NCBI RefSeq assembly: GCF_030717995.2
Contig: NZ_CP157743.1
Location: 1,302,001-1,366,000, forward strand
Source: Methylomarinum sp. Ch1-1
Lineage (GTDB): Bacteria; Pseudomonadota; Gammaproteobacteria; Methylococcales; Methylomonadaceae
Length of the DNA stretch: 64,000 nt
Direction of reading: 5' to 3'
Below, one piece after another: positions 26,701 to 37,200 of the stretch. How positions within the stretch are numbered: position 1 is the stretch's first letter; each line of letters opens with the position of its first letter. The notes under the pieces are model-generated. The model saw only the letters and a program-made list of their open reading frames with translations, did no database searches and was not told the DNA's origin. Both the position numbers and the translations under genes were made by a program.

Positions 26701-27762
26701 ATGAGCTGGTTTAGAAAGAATCAGTCTGTTGTTCTGGGCATAGATATTAGTACGGCAGCGATTAAATTATTAGAATTAAGTAAGACAGGGGCCCGCTATC
26801 GAGTGGAAAGCTATGCTGTTGCGCCTTTGCCACAAGATGCTGTCGTCGACAAAAACATCACCGATGTCGAGGTGATCGGTAATGCCGTAAAAGCCGCAGT
26901 GAGACAGTCTGGAACCCGTGTCAAGCAAGCCTGCGTTGCCGTAGCGGGCTCTTCCGTGATGACCAAGATTATTTCGATGTCGGCTTCATTGTCCGATGAA
27001 GATATGGAAGAGCAAATCATGGTCGAAGCGGATCAGTACATACCTTATTCATTGGACGAAGTGAATTTAGACTTCGAAGTGCAAGGGCCGTCGGAAAACA
27101 ATCCGGAAATGGTCGATGTTTTATTGGCCGCTTCGCGACGGGAAAACATCGATGACAGGATCGAGGCTTTGAGCATCGCCGGTTTAAAAACCTCGATAGT
27201 CGATGTCGAGGCGTTTGCGATGGAGAACGCTTTCGCTTTATTGTCCGACCAGTTGCCGGACTCCGTTGAAAATCAGACCGTGGCTATTGCCGATATCGGC
27301 GCAACGATGGCGACATTGAATGTATTACATAACGGTAAGACCGTATATACGCGGGAGCAGGGCTTTGGCGGCAAACAATTGACCGAAGAAATTCAGCGCC
27401 GCTATGGGCTGTCTTATGAAGAGGCGGGGTTGGCAAAAAAGCATGGCGGCTTGCCCGATAACTATGCCACCGATGTGTTAGAGCCTTTCAAGAAAGCCAT
27501 GGTGCAGCAGATCGCCAGATCCTTGCAGTTTTTCGTGTCGTCCAGCGCCAATCGTGGCGTCGACAGCCTTATACTGGCGGGCGGTTGTTCGTCGATTCCC
27601 GGTCTGGAAAAAATGGTGGAGCACGATCTTGGTATTCCTTCTTTCGTGGCCAATCCATTCATCAATATGGCCCTCTCCAATAAGGTGAAGCCGCAAAGTT
27701 TAAGTAACGATACACCGGCCATGATGATCGCTTGTGGTCTGGCGTTAAGGAGTTTCGATTAA
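26701..27762 (+). CDS. pilM: Type IV pilus assembly protein PilM
   Basis: Actin-like cytoplasmic ATPase that forms the inner-membrane platform with PilN and PilO. 353 residues with GIDISTAAIKLLELS, IADIGATMATLNVL and LAGGCSSIPG, the phosphate loops of the actin fold. First gene of pilMNOPQ; its stop overlaps the pilN start by one base. Confidence 0.96.
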   Translation: MSWFRKNQSVVLGIDISTAAIKLLELSKTGARYRVESYAVAPLPQDAVVDKNITDVEVIGNAVKAAVRQSGTRVKQACVAVAGSSVMTKIISMSASLSDEDMEEQIMVEADQYIPYSLDEVNLDFEVQGPSENNPEMVDVLLAASRRENIDDRIEALSIAGLKTSIVDVEAFAMENAFALLSDQLPDSVENQTVAIADIGATMATLNVLHNGKTVYTREQGFGGKQLTEEIQRRYGLSYEEAGLAKKHGGLPDNYATDVLEPFKKAMVQQIARSLQFFVSSSANRGVDSLILAGGCSSIPGLEKMVEHDLGIPSFVANPFINMALSNKVKPQSLSNDTPAMMIACGLALRSFD

Positions 27763-28331
27763 TGGCTAGAATTAATTTACTGCCCTGGCGCGAAGAACTG
27801 CGCAAACAGAAGCAGCAGGATTTCTTGACCGGGATAGGCATAGCCGTAGTCATTACTTGTCTGATTCTTGCGGGAGTCTATATGTACATCGAAGGCTTAA
27901 AGGAATATCAACAGCATAGAAATCAGATGTTAAAGAATGAGATCTCGATAGTTAACCGCAAAATCAAAGAGATTAAAGACATCGAAGAAAAGAAGAATCA
28001 GCTGTTAACCAAAATTGATGTGATTCAAAAATTACAGGAAAGCCGGCCGGAAATTGTGCATTTGTTCGATGAGCTGGCTAAGGTGACGCCGGATGGCGTT
28101 CATTTGAAAAAGTTTGTTCAATCGGGTTCCTCGTTAACGTTGACCGGCATGGCGCAATCGAACGCTAGGGTTTCGGCCTATATGCGCGCCATCGAGGCTT
28201 CGCCTTGGCTGATGAATCCGAAGTTAAGCGTCATCAAAAGACAAGGGCAAAAAGGTTCGCCGAATGATTTCACGATGATGGCGCAACAGGGCCAGGAAAA
28301 AGATAAGAAGAAGGAGGAGGGCAAAAAATGA
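27762..28331 (+). CDS. pilN: Type IV pilus assembly protein PilN
   Basis: Bitopic inner-membrane protein. It starts MARINLLPWREELRKQKQQ, the PilM-binding N-terminal motif, followed by one membrane helix (about 22-43), a coiled coil and a ferredoxin-like periplasmic domain. 189 residues. Start ATG overlaps the pilM stop. The Lys/Glu-rich tail overlaps pilO by 4 bases. Confidence 0.95.
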   Translation: MARINLLPWREELRKQKQQDFLTGIGIAVVITCLILAGVYMYIEGLKEYQQHRNQMLKNEISIVNRKIKEIKDIEEKKNQLLTKIDVIQKLQESRPEIVHLFDELAKVTPDGVHLKKFVQSGSSLTLTGMAQSNARVSAYMRAIEASPWLMNPKLSVIKRQGQKGSPNDFTMMAQQGQEKDKKKEEGKK

Positions 28332-28939
28332 ACTTATCCGAAGTCAATTGGGACTTTAATGCCGCCGGCACCTGGCCCTTTCCGATCAAAGTCGCTGCGG
28401 TATTGATCGTTTGCATACTGGTGGCTGGGGCTAATTATTACTACATCACGATGGATCAGCTTGTAGAGCTGGAATCTTTGGAGGCCGATGAGCAGTCGCT
28501 GAAAAGCTCGTTCGAGACTAAGCAGAAAAAAGCGGTGAATTTACAGGATTACCGCGAGCAACTGCAGCAAATCGAAGCCTCGCTAGGGGATATGATCAGA
28601 CAAATGCCGACTAAGGCCGAAGTGGCCAACTTATTGGTCGATATCTCTCAAACCGGCTTGGCCAGCGGGCTGGAGTTCAAATTGTTCAAGCCCAGTGGTG
28701 AGGTCAGAAAAGAATTCTACTCGGAACTGCCGATCAGCATTGAAGTAATAGGTCAGTACGAAGAGCTGGGCTTGTTCGTCAGCGGTTTGGCGTCTTTGCC
28801 TCGAATTGTAACCGTGCACAATGTCAATATGCAGCCTTCCGGCGACAACATGATCATGAAAGCCACGGTTAAAACCTATAATGAAGGTGAACAAAAACAG
28901 GCGCCCAATAAAAAGAAACGGAGACGGAGAAGAAAATGA
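28328..28939 (+). CDS. pilO: Type IV pilus assembly protein PilO
   Basis: Partner of PilN in the inner-membrane alignment complex. 203 residues: a cytoplasmic N-terminus, one membrane helix (about 20-40), a coiled coil with QLQQIEASLGDMIRQMP, and a periplasmic domain with FYSELPISIEVIGQYEELG. ATGA overlap with pilN at the start and with pilP at the end. The extreme C-terminus is very basic (KKKRRRRRK). Confidence 0.95.
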   Translation: MNLSEVNWDFNAAGTWPFPIKVAAVLIVCILVAGANYYYITMDQLVELESLEADEQSLKSSFETKQKKAVNLQDYREQLQQIEASLGDMIRQMPTKAEVANLLVDISQTGLASGLEFKLFKPSGEVRKEFYSELPISIEVIGQYEELGLFVSGLASLPRIVTVHNVNMQPSGDNMIMKATVKTYNEGEQKQAPNKKKRRRRRK

Positions 28940-29493
28940 AACCCAGGTCTAACTTGATGAAGTCGGGCAAGTGCGTATTTTCCCTAAGCGTTTTCTTGAT
29001 GATCAATCTAACCGGTTGCAGTGACGAGGATTTCAGTGATCTGAGTCGCTATATCGCCGACGTCAAGGCTCGGCCTAAGGGCGCTATAGAGCCGCTACCG
29101 GAAATAAAAGTCGTGGAGCCGTTCATCTTTAAGCCCGATGGTTTGCGCGATCCATTTAAGCCGGTGGAAGTCGCGGCGGTGGCCGAGAGTCTGGATGTCG
29201 CCGAGGGCAGCGGTATTAGGCCCGATGTCAACAGGCGGAAAGAGGAGCTGGAGTCCTATTCGTTGGATACATTGAGAATGGTGGGGACAGTGACGATGGA
29301 TAAAGGCTTGTGGGGCTTGATCAAGGCCCGCGATGGAACGATTCATCGAGTGCGGGTCGGGCATCATATGGGCAAAAACTACGGAAAAATCGTCCGTATT
29401 CAGGAAGACAAAATCGAACTGATGGAAATTGTTCCGGATAGCAAGCCGGGATTATGGCGGGAACAGCAGGCCTCATTAGCATTAGCGGAGTAA
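28936..29493 (+). CDS. pilP: Type IV pilus assembly lipoprotein PilP
   Basis: Periplasmic lipoprotein linking PilN/O to the PilQ secretin. 185 residues with a signal peptide ending in the lipobox NLTGC (Cys about 28), a proline-rich linker and a C-terminal beta domain (SLDTLRMVGTVTMDKGLWGLIKA). ATGA overlap with pilO. Confidence 0.94.
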   Translation: MKPRSNLMKSGKCVFSLSVFLMINLTGCSDEDFSDLSRYIADVKARPKGAIEPLPEIKVVEPFIFKPDGLRDPFKPVEVAAVAESLDVAEGSGIRPDVNRRKEELESYSLDTLRMVGTVTMDKGLWGLIKARDGTIHRVRVGHHMGKNYGKIVRIQEDKIELMEIVPDSKPGLWREQQASLALAE

Positions 29494-29508
29494 TATTAAG
29501 GGTTGAAT

Positions 29509-31728
29509 ATGAATACTAAGCAAAAAAAATATTTTTGGAATTTACCGGACCAGTTGAAACTTAGCTGGTTGGCGGCAGCTTTGGTTTTGTTGTTACAAGC
29601 CCATTCCATCTCCGCTAGTGAAAAAGCAATCGAATCATTACAGTTTTCCTCGTTGGCTGGAAATAGAGTTCAGTTGCAGTTGCAAATGAATACAGCGGTG
29701 AGTGAGCCGAAGATATTTCAAACCGACAACCCGGCTAGAATCGCCCTGGACTTTGTCGGTGTCGTGAGCCATTTGGCGAAAAAAAGTTTTCCCATCAATC
29801 AGGGAGCGGCAAAGACCGTTTATGTCGTCGAGGCCGGCGGTCGGACTCGGGTGGTCGTGAATCTGCTTGAAGCGGTCGACTATGAAACCAAGATTGTCGA
29901 CAACAAGTTGTTACTCGTGCTAAATGCGGCCAAATCCGTCGCTGCGAGTAACAACGTCGTCAAGAAGCAGCTGAAGCAAAGCAGCGTCAGTAAATTGATT
30001 CCGCAACAGCTCATTAAGGGCGTCGATTTCAGAAGGGGGCCCCAAGGCGAAGGGCGCTTAATGCTGTCATTGTCCAATCCCAATACCGTTGTCGATGTGA
30101 AAGAAAGGGGCGGGAAAGTCATATTGAACTTTTTGAATACCAAGATTCCCGATGCCCTGGCCAAGAGTTATGATGTAACCGATTTTGCTACCCCGGTACA
30201 GAGAGTCGATGCCAGCCCTCGCGGCAATGGCGTAAATGTCACCGTATCGACTATCGATGCGAATTATGACTACTCGTCTTTTCAGTCAGAAGGCTTGCTG
30301 ACGGTAGAATTCACCCCTCTTAGCGTCGAAGAAAAAGCGGCTAAGTTAAAGGAAAAGTTCCCTTATAGCGGCGATAAATTATCACTGAATTTTCAGGATA
30401 TTGAAGTCAGGTCGGTGTTGCAGATTTTGGCGGATTTCACCGAGCTCAATATCATCGCCTCGGATTCGGTAGGCGGTTCGGTGACCTTGAGATTGAATGA
30501 TGTGCCCTGGGATCAGGCCTTGGCATTGGTGCTGAAATCCAAAGGCTTGGCGAAAAGAGAAAGCGGCAATGTCATTTTCGTCGCGCCGGCGACTGAAATC
30601 ACCAAGATGGAAGAAGAAGAGTTAGCCGCCAAAAAAGTGGTGCAGAAGCTGGAGCCTTTGGTTACCGAATATATTCAGATCAATTACGCCAAGGCCGAGG
30701 ATTTTCGCAATATGCTGTTATCCAGGGGGCAAACCGGTCAGGGCGGCAGAAGCGGTATGGGCTCAGTTGCTCAATCTGCACCGTTGTCGTCCGGCGGGGT
30801 AAGAGGTATTGATCAAGATGAATTAAGATTGGTGTCCAGAAGGGGCACGGTCATCGTCGATCCTAGAACCAACACGCTGATAGTCAGGGACACCGCCAAG
30901 CAATTGGAGGAGATACGCAAGCTGATTAATCTGTTGGATATTCCGGTCAGACAGGTGCTGATTGAGTCGAGAATTGTGATCGCCGATAAAAACTTTGCCC
31001 AGGAGCTGGGCGTGAAATTTGGTGTGGCCAAAATGGCCAGCATCGGCAGCGGTAAGACATTTGCGATTGGCGGGTCCGGCACCGCTTCAAACAGTAATGC
31101 CCAGGCCGACGATGAAGGCAATATCGGCACGATAAATGACACTCTTGTCGATCTTGGCGCTCAGGCGATTGCCAGTCACCCTGCGGGAGCCTTAGGCATG
31201 ACGTTGGCTAGGGCGGCCGATTATGTTCTTAACCTAGAGCTTTCGGCATTGGAGAACGAGAATCGGGGCGAAATCCTTTCCAATCCTCGAATCATGACGA
31301 CCGATAGAGTTAAAGCGGTCATCAAACAAGGGATTCAGAAGCAAATCACGACGCCCGGGTCGGCGAATAATCCTCCGACCCAAGCCTTTGTCGATGTTGT
31401 CCTGGAGTTGGAAGTGACGCCTCAGATCACGCCTAATGGTGAAGTCATTATGGATCTGTTGATTAAGAAAGACAATGAAATACCTAATTCCGTGGATTTC
31501 GCCAACCGGGAAATTACCACCACCGTACAGGTCAAGGATGGAGAGACGATAGTTGTCGGCGGTGTGTATGAAGAAGACTCCGGGAAAAACGTGTTCAGGG
31601 TGCCTTTTTTCTCCGATTTGCCGGGGGTAGGGTTCTTGTTTAGGAAGAACATCGAAAGTGACGTTAAAAGAGAGTTGTTAATGTTTATAACGCCTAAAAT
31701 CATCAAAAGCACTTTATCGGTAGATTAA
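29509..31728 (+). CDS. pilQ: Type IV pilus secretin PilQ
   Basis: Outer-membrane secretin ring through which the pilus passes. 739 residues from ATG 29509, chosen because AGGG lies 6 bases upstream. It has a signal segment (about 17-37), two AMIN-like domains (about 40-280), N0/N1 domains (LSLNFQDIEVRSVLQILADF), and the C-terminal secretin pore with VPFFSDLPGVGFLFR and ELLMFITPKII. A rho-independent terminator follows. Confidence 0.95.
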   Translation: MNTKQKKYFWNLPDQLKLSWLAAALVLLLQAHSISASEKAIESLQFSSLAGNRVQLQLQMNTAVSEPKIFQTDNPARIALDFVGVVSHLAKKSFPINQGAAKTVYVVEAGGRTRVVVNLLEAVDYETKIVDNKLLLVLNAAKSVAASNNVVKKQLKQSSVSKLIPQQLIKGVDFRRGPQGEGRLMLSLSNPNTVVDVKERGGKVILNFLNTKIPDALAKSYDVTDFATPVQRVDASPRGNGVNVTVSTIDANYDYSSFQSEGLLTVEFTPLSVEEKAAKLKEKFPYSGDKLSLNFQDIEVRSVLQILADFTELNIIASDSVGGSVTLRLNDVPWDQALALVLKSKGLAKRESGNVIFVAPATEITKMEEEELAAKKVVQKLEPLVTEYIQINYAKAEDFRNMLLSRGQTGQGGRSGMGSVAQSAPLSSGGVRGIDQDELRLVSRRGTVIVDPRTNTLIVRDTAKQLEEIRKLINLLDIPVRQVLIESRIVIADKNFAQELGVKFGVAKMASIGSGKTFAIGGSGTASNSNAQADDEGNIGTINDTLVDLGAQAIASHPAGALGMTLARAADYVLNLELSALENENRGEILSNPRIMTTDRVKAVIKQGIQKQITTPGSANNPPTQAFVDVVLELEVTPQITPNGEVIMDLLIKKDNEIPNSVDFANREITTTVQVKDGETIVVGGVYEEDSGKNVFRVPFFSDLPGVGFLFRKNIESDVKRELLMFITPKIIKSTLSVD

Positions 31729-31745
31729 CAATTTACACTTTCACT

Positions 31746-31774
31746 AAAAAAAGGGGCATAATGCCCCTTTTTTT
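31746..31774. terminator. Rho-independent terminator after pilQ
   Basis: AAAAAAGGGGCAT pairs with ATGCCCCTTTTTT, leaving almost no loop, with A and T tracts on both sides so it can work in both directions. It separates pilQ from aroK, so aroK needs its own promoter or read-through. Confidence 0.88.
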
Positions 31775-31798
31775 ATGTAGATTTTTAAGACGCCGTAC

Positions 31799-32326
31799 AT
31801 GAAGCAAGCAAAAAATATCTATCTGGTCGGGCTGATGGGGGCGGGTAAGACCACCATCGGCAGGCAATTGGCAAAGGCGTTAGGCCTGCACTTTTATGAT
31901 AGCGACAAGGCGATTGAAGATAGTACCGGCGTCAATATTCCTACGATTTTCGAGTATGAGGGAGAGGAAGGCTTTAGGCTCCGTGAAATGGCGGTGATCG
32001 AACAGTTGACCAGGCTGGAAGGAATCGTCTTGGCGACCGGTGGAGGGGCGATTATTAGGGAGCAGAATCGAATCGCTTTGCAACAATACGGCTTTGTAGT
32101 GTACTTGCAGTGTTCGGTCGATAAAATTCTCCATAGAACTCGGCGCGACAATCAAAGGCCGCTATTGAACACCGACAATCCAAGGGCGCGCTTAGAAACG
32201 CTGTATGCGGAGAGAGAGCCTCTGTATTTGAGCTGCGCCGATTATAAAATAGATACTGGCATAATGCCGAGTAAGCTGGTCGTTAAAAATATTTTGAAAG
32301 AGTTTAAGGCGCAAAACAGAAGCTGA
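31799..32326 (+). CDS. aroK: Shikimate kinase
   Basis: Phosphorylates shikimate in aromatic amino acid synthesis. 175 residues with Walker [14 protein letters not shown], the shikimate site DSDKAIE, the [10 protein letters not shown] segment, GGGAI and the lid RRDNQRPLL. Followed after 5 bases by aroB, the conserved aroKB pair downstream of pilQ. Confidence 0.96.
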   Translation: MKQAKNIYLVGLMGAGKTTIGRQLAKALGLHFYDSDKAIEDSTGVNIPTIFEYEGEEGFRLREMAVIEQLTRLEGIVLATGGGAIIREQNRIALQQYGFVVYLQCSVDKILHRTRRDNQRPLLNTDNPRARLETLYAEREPLYLSCADYKIDTGIMPSKLVVKNILKEFKAQNRS

Positions 32327-32331
32327 ACAAG

Positions 32332-33411
32332 ATGAAAGAATTACGTGTAGATTTAAAGGATAGAAGTTACCCTATATATATAGGCGCCAGTTTGCTGCAA
32401 CAACAGGATCTGCTGGCCCGCCATGTCCATTCCAAACAAGTCGTCATCGTCAGCAATGAAACGATAGCCCCTTTATATTTATCGGCGTTGCAACGCGCCT
32501 TGATCGGCTATCAGCAGGAAACGGTCATTATTCCCGATGGCGAGCAATACAAGACCCTGGAATATGTTGGCAAGATTTTTGATCATCTGCTGGAAAAAAA
32601 ATTTAGTCGAAATGCCACGCTGATCGCATTAGGAGGTGGGGTGATCGGCGATATGGGCGGGTTTGCCGCCGCCTGTTATCAGCGCGGCATCGCTTTTATT
32701 CAGGTTCCAACCACCTTGCTGGCGCAAGTGGATTCGTCGGTCGGCGGTAAAACCGGCGTGAACCATCCGCTCGGCAAAAACATGATAGGCGCTTTCTATC
32801 AGCCGCAATGCGTGATTGCCGACACCGGCGTGCTGAAGACCTTGCCCGACAGGCAGTTATCGGCGGGCATCGCTGAGGTTATCAAATATGGCTTGATCAG
32901 AGACCTGCCTTTTTTCGAATGGTTGGAACGGAACATGTCGTTATTACTGAATAGAGACGATGACGCCTTGGCTTACGCCATTGAGCGTTCTTGTCAAAAC
33001 AAGGCGGAAGTCGTTGCCGAAGACGAGTACGAGTCGGGGGTTAGGGCTACGCTGAATCTAGGCCACACATTTGGGCACGCGATCGAAACCGGCGTAGGAT
33101 ATGGGCAATATCTGCACGGCGAAGCGGTCGCGATCGGCACCTGTTTCGCCGCGGATTTGTCGCATCGCTTGGGGTGGTTGGGCGAGGCCGATGTCGCCAG
33201 AATCAGCGCGATATTTAAGGCGGCCGCGTTGCCGGTCATTCCTCCTAAGGCAATGACGGTGGACCGCTATATCGACTTGATGTCCGTCGATAAGAAGAAT
33301 GTCGATGGCAAAATCCGAGTCATATTGTTGGAGGCTTTGGGTAAAGCTTCGCTGCCTGTTAATGTAGATCCGACTTTATTAGAACAAACCCTAGAAAACT
33401 ATGCCGGGTAG
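32332..33411 (+). CDS. aroB: 3-dehydroquinate synthase
   Basis: NAD- and metal-dependent enzyme that converts DAHP to 3-dehydroquinate. 359 residues. Motifs: [52 protein letters not shown], the metal ligands in EVIKYG, and [12 protein letters not shown] and [10 protein letters not shown]. Its 3' end overlaps damX by 11 bases. Confidence 0.97.
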   Translation: MKELRVDLKDRSYPIYIGASLLQQQDLLARHVHSKQVVIVSNETIAPLYLSALQRALIGYQQETVIIPDGEQYKTLEYVGKIFDHLLEKKFSRNATLIALGGGVIGDMGGFAAACYQRGIAFIQVPTTLLAQVDSSVGGKTGVNHPLGKNMIGAFYQPQCVIADTGVLKTLPDRQLSAGIAEVIKYGLIRDLPFFEWLERNMSLLLNRDDDALAYAIERSCQNKAEVVAEDEYESGVRATLNLGHTFGHAIETGVGYGQYLHGEAVAIGTCFAADLSHRLGWLGEADVARISAIFKAAALPVIPPKAMTVDRYIDLMSVDKKNVDGKIRVILLEALGKASLPVNVDPTLLEQTLENYAG

Positions 33412-34948
33412 CGATTCCCTTACTCATCAGCAGAAGGCGGCGAGCGCGTCACAAAGCAAGTCGTCGACACTCTCGTTGATAACACTTGAACGCGCGCAGA
33501 AGCTGGATTTGCTGATACACTTGATCAGCAATCTCAATCAGTCCCTGGTTGTATGTGGCCCCCAGGGGATTGGTAAAACTAAGCTGTTGGAAACGCTGGC
33601 CGAGCATAATAACGAGCGTTGGCCGATTTGTCTGCTGAATGCGACATCCTCCCTGAGTTTTGAACGTATCGTTGAGCAATTTAACGTGCAGTTGGCGAAG
33701 TTGGATGCACAATTTTCCGGAACCGACTTGTCGGCGAATTTGAGTCGCTACCAGAAGAGCAATCGTAAAGTCGTTTTAATCATCGATGATGCCGGTAGGT
33801 TAGTACCGGGTTTGGTTTCGTCCTTGATTCAATACGCCAATGCCCATGGCTGTTTACGTCTAGTGCTGGCGTTGACCCATGATGAATTGCATGTCAAGAG
33901 CAGTTCCGACAGCCTCATAAATGATTGTCATTTCATCGAGATTCCACCGTTAAGTAAGAAGCAGTGTATGACATTCTTGCAGAATTTATCGGCGCAACCC
34001 GGGGCGGCTATTTCGTTTAATGCCGTGACCGAAGTCTTGGTGGATAATCTTTATGGCGAGACTCATGGCATTCCAGGAAGAATTGTGGCCGAACTGCCGC
34101 GCTTATCCAATTATGAATCGAAGGGGGGCGCCAAGTGGGGCGGCGCTGCGGCGCTGTTGTTTGTGTTGCTGATTGTAGCCTCGACGTATTACGTCAATAA
34201 AGACGATTCGTCACGGCCGCCGAAAATATCGTCGTCGCGGATTAAGCAAGAGAATCTGACCATGGTCAAGATGCAATCTGCCGAACAGACCAAAATAACT
34301 GATTCAGAGCAGGTGCGATCAGCTAGGCGGCAGCGCCCGAGCGACTCGGACAGTCAGGATACGGTCGTGACTTCGAACGCGGAGGCGTCGCGTCAGTTGT
34401 TCAAGGAAGAGGAAATAGATCCCGCTACCGTCAAGATACAACCACCGATCGTCGAGCAACAAGCCGGTGATGGCGAGTCATCGTTAGGGCCGGCTGATGA
34501 CGGCAGCGGCATCACGCAGCAAACGGAAGCCGACGAAAAACCAAACGAAGAGCTAACCGGCGCCACGGAAGTCAATGCTGTTTCAGCCGTTGAAGAAAAA
34601 AACGCGGTTGCTGCGGATGAGGTGAAGGCCAGCCCCAACGATAAGCGACGGGATGACGATGACACTGGCTGGGTGAAACGGCAGGATCAGGAACATTACA
34701 CGATGCAGTTGATGGTGTTGTCGAAGAAGCAGTCGGTGCAGGAATTACTGCGGAAATATCCGCAATACAGTGGCTCGATTAAATATTTCAAAGTGGATAA
34801 ACGGGGGCTGACTCAATATGTGCTGATCTACGGGGCTTTTGTAAGCTCGTCCGAAGCCGTTAAAACCCGAAAAAACTTGCCGTCCCCTTTTCGTAAAGCC
34901 TGGGTTAGAAAATTCAAGGACTTGCAGCGGCAGCTAGCCGAATCGTGA
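33401..34948 (+). CDS. damX: DamX-like protein: AAA ATPase with SPOR domain
   Basis: Cell-division associated inner-membrane protein. 515 residues: N-terminal AAA domain with Walker [13 protein letters not shown] and Walker B VVLIIDDA, a membrane helix (about 247-265, [15 protein letters not shown]), a long acidic, low-complexity linker, and a C-terminal SPOR domain (about 430-510, [18 protein letters not shown]) that binds denuded septal peptidoglycan. Position after aroB matches the E. coli aroKB-damX order. Confidence 0.88.
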   Translation: MPGSDSLTHQQKAASASQSKSSTLSLITLERAQKLDLLIHLISNLNQSLVVCGPQGIGKTKLLETLAEHNNERWPICLLNATSSLSFERIVEQFNVQLAKLDAQFSGTDLSANLSRYQKSNRKVVLIIDDAGRLVPGLVSSLIQYANAHGCLRLVLALTHDELHVKSSSDSLINDCHFIEIPPLSKKQCMTFLQNLSAQPGAAISFNAVTEVLVDNLYGETHGIPGRIVAELPRLSNYESKGGAKWGGAAALLFVLLIVASTYYVNKDDSSRPPKISSSRIKQENLTMVKMQSAEQTKITDSEQVRSARRQRPSDSDSQDTVVTSNAEASRQLFKEEEIDPATVKIQPPIVEQQAGDGESSLGPADDGSGITQQTEADEKPNEELTGATEVNAVSAVEEKNAVAADEVKASPNDKRRDDDDTGWVKRQDQEHYTMQLMVLSKKQSVQELLRKYPQYSGSIKYFKVDKRGLTQYVLIYGAFVSSSEAVKTRKNLPSPFRKAWVRKFKDLQRQLAES

Positions 34949-35005
34949 GCGTCCTTTTTGACAATAGCCTAGAGATCAAGCAAGCTGCATTGTTTGGCTC
35001 GCTCT

Positions 35006-35032
35006 CGCCAGGGCGGGTGTTACGCTCTGGCG
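35006..35032 (+). promoter_or_regulatory. Hairpin between damX and hemE
   Basis: CGCCAGGGCG (35006-35015) and CGCTCTGGCG (35023-35032) form a 10-bp stem with one wobble pair and a short loop, 34 bases before the hemE start. A weak T-rich stretch follows. It may be a weak terminator of damX or part of the hemE leader. Confidence 0.45.
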
Positions 35033-35066
35033 CGGATATTTTAAAAGCAACTCCTTATTTTTGATA

Positions 35067-36131
35067 ATGACATCATTAAAAAACGATATTTTTATAAAAA
35101 CCTTATTGAAACAGCCTGTAGACAGGACGCCGGTCTGGATGATGAGACAAGCGGGACGTTATTTGCCGGAATATCGTGCGGTGCGAGCAAAGGCAGGCAG
35201 CTTTATGAATCTGTGTACTAACCCGGAACTGGCCTGTGAGGTCACGTTACAGCCGTTGGAGCGTTTCGACTTTGATGCGGCGATCTTGTTTTCCGATATT
35301 TTGACGATTCCCGATGCCATGGGGTTGGGGCTTTATTTTAGTGAAGGGGAAGGACCGAAGTTTAAGCATCCGATACGCTGCAAGGCCGATGTGGATAAAC
35401 TGGCTGTTCCAGACCCGATGCTTGAATTACGTTATGTCGTCGATGCGGTCAGTCTCATCAAAAAAAACCTGCAGGGACGGGTGCCGTTAATCGGCTTTTC
35501 CGGCAGTCCTTGGACATTGGCCACCTATATGGTCGAGGGAGGCTCGAGCAAGAGTTTTCAAAAAGTCAAAAGCATGATGTATGAACAACCGCAACTGATG
35601 CATCAAATGCTGGATAAGCTGGCGCAAGCGGTTGCCGCCTATCTCAATGCGCAAATCGAAGCCGGCGCTGAAGCGGTGATGGTGTTCGATACCTGGGGGG
35701 GAATGCTGAGTTCGGAAGATTATATCGAATTTTCGTTAAAATACGCCCGAAAAGTCAGGCAATTGTTAAAAACGCAAGTGGATGGCCGGCAGATACCGAC
35801 TTTGTTGTTCACCAAAGGCGGCGGTTTATGGCTGGAAGCGATGGCGGACTCGGGATACGAGGCGCTGGGCCTGGATTGGCAGACGGATATTGGTCAAGCC
35901 AGGACGCGGGTCGGAGACAAGGTCGCGCTGCAGGGTAACATGGATCCTATCGCCTTATATGCGGAACCCGAGGTGATTCGAGAAAAGGTGCGAACGATCC
36001 TGGAAAAATATGGTCAAGGATCTGGGCATGTGTTTAATCTGGGCCATGGCATCTTGCCGGATGTGAACCCAGACCATGTCAAGGCCATGGTGGATGCGGT
36101 ACACGAAATCAGCCCACAGTTTCATCGCTGA
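35067..36131 (+). CDS. hemE: Uroporphyrinogen decarboxylase
   Basis: Decarboxylates uroporphyrinogen III to coproporphyrinogen III for heme synthesis. 354 residues from ATG 35067 ([16 protein letters not shown]). Motifs: [16 protein letters not shown] (substrate-binding Arg), [14 protein letters not shown] (catalytic Asp), [16 protein letters not shown] and [15 protein letters not shown]. Last gene of the pil-aro-damX-hemE block. Confidence 0.96.
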   Translation: MTSLKNDIFIKTLLKQPVDRTPVWMMRQAGRYLPEYRAVRAKAGSFMNLCTNPELACEVTLQPLERFDFDAAILFSDILTIPDAMGLGLYFSEGEGPKFKHPIRCKADVDKLAVPDPMLELRYVVDAVSLIKKNLQGRVPLIGFSGSPWTLATYMVEGGSSKSFQKVKSMMYEQPQLMHQMLDKLAQAVAAYLNAQIEAGAEAVMVFDTWGGMLSSEDYIEFSLKYARKVRQLLKTQVDGRQIPTLLFTKGGGLWLEAMADSGYEALGLDWQTDIGQARTRVGDKVALQGNMDPIALYAEPEVIREKVRTILEKYGQGSGHVFNLGHGILPDVNPDHVKAMVDAVHEISPQFHR

Positions 36132-36164
36132 GCGGGTGGCGGATTCTAGTACATAGCCAATATT

Positions 36165-36225
36165 ATTCTGTCGGCAATTCCAAGTTTGGCGTTCAAAAAC
36201 TCTGATTAAACTACGCTGAATAATG
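36165..36225. repeat. Remnants of family A and family B ends
   Basis: GGCAATTCCAAGTTTGGCG resembles a family A end and ACTACGCTGAATAATGA resembles the right end of family B (as in copy B3). No complete element or hairpin remains, so these look like decayed ends. Confidence 0.5.
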
Positions 36226-36241
36226 ACCCTTGTGTTTTGTT

Positions 36242-36661
36242 ATGTGGATACAAAAAGAAATTAAATTACCGGCGGTGAGCCGTGGTTTCCATCTGATTAG
36301 TCGTCATATCGTCGACGAAATACCGGAGCTCAAGAAAATGCAGGTGGGCCTGGCGCATTTATTCATTCAGCATACTTCGGCTTCGTTGGCGATTAATGAA
36401 AACGCCGATCCCGATGTTCGACATGATATGGAGGCCTATTTTTCCAGGGCGGTCGCGGAAAACGAGCCTTATTACCGGCATACGCTGGAAGGCGACGATG
36501 ATATGCCGGCGCATATCAAATCTGTGTTGCTCGGAACCGGGTTGACCATTCCAATACGCGCAGGACGCCTGGCCTTGGGCGCCTGGCAGGGCATCTATTT
36601 ATGCGAGCATCGCAATCGGGCTGGAGGGCGAACGCTAATCGTCACATTGAACGGCCAATAA
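36242..36661 (+). CDS. UPF0047/YjbQ-family protein
   Basis: 139 residues from ATG 36242. Family motifs are HLFIQHTSASLAINENADPDV and GTWQGIYLCEHR-like GAWQGIYLCEHR. YjbQ proteins form trimers with a conserved His/Asp pocket; a thiamine phosphate synthase-like activity has been reported for the family, but the cellular role is uncertain. Followed after 15 bases by the DUF411 gene. Confidence 0.9.
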   Translation: MWIQKEIKLPAVSRGFHLISRHIVDEIPELKKMQVGLAHLFIQHTSASLAINENADPDVRHDMEAYFSRAVAENEPYYRHTLEGDDDMPAHIKSVLLGTGLTIPIRAGRLALGAWQGIYLCEHRNRAGGRTLIVTLNGQ

Positions 36662-36676
36662 TAATGAGGAAGATCT

Positions 36677-37135
36677 ATGAATATTTTTAAAATCACTTTG
36701 TTTTCGCTATTGCTGTTCATCAGTTTTGTCGCTAACTCGGAGTCACAAAACATGGCGGGAGGAGTGCCGGAAATCGTCGTTTATCGCAGCCCAACTTGCG
36801 GTTGTTGCGGCAAATGGGTCCAGCATCTAAGGGATCAGCGGTTCAAAATTAAAGATGTCGTCAGCGACGACATGCAGGCGATCAAGGACAAATATGGCGT
36901 GCCGCGCGAGATGGCGTCTTGCCATACCGCCGTCATTGATGGTTATGTCATAGAAGGGCATGTGCCGGCCAGAGACATTAAGCGTTTGTTAGAGATGAAG
37001 CCAGATGTTGTAGGCATATCGGTTCCCGGTATGCCCGTGGGCACACCCGGCATGGAAATGGGCGGAAGAAAGGATCCTTATCAGGTGATATCCTTCGATA
37101 AAGAAGGACGTTATCGAGTCTTCGATGATTATTAG
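36677..37135 (+). CDS. DUF411 periplasmic metal-binding protein
   Basis: 152 residues with a signal peptide (about 1-22) and the DUF411 pattern YRSPTCGCCGKWVQHL, PREMASCHTAVIDGYVIEGHVPA and DIKRLL. The family is linked to copper handling. Cys in CGCC and the SCHT pair could bind Cu(I). A Met/Gly-rich segment GMPVGTPGMEMGG adds possible copper ligands. It lies about 2.5 kb upstream of the copper-dependent methane monooxygenase, a context that fits but does not prove a copper role. Confidence 0.85.
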   Translation: MNIFKITLFSLLLFISFVANSESQNMAGGVPEIVVYRSPTCGCCGKWVQHLRDQRFKIKDVVSDDMQAIKDKYGVPREMASCHTAVIDGYVIEGHVPARDIKRLLEMKPDVVGISVPGMPVGTPGMEMGGRKDPYQVISFDKEGRYRVFDDY

Positions 37136-37200
37136 ACTCGATGATTGAGGTCTAAAATCCAACGGTATTGAATTGGCAATCAAATAAGCGGATAAAATCT

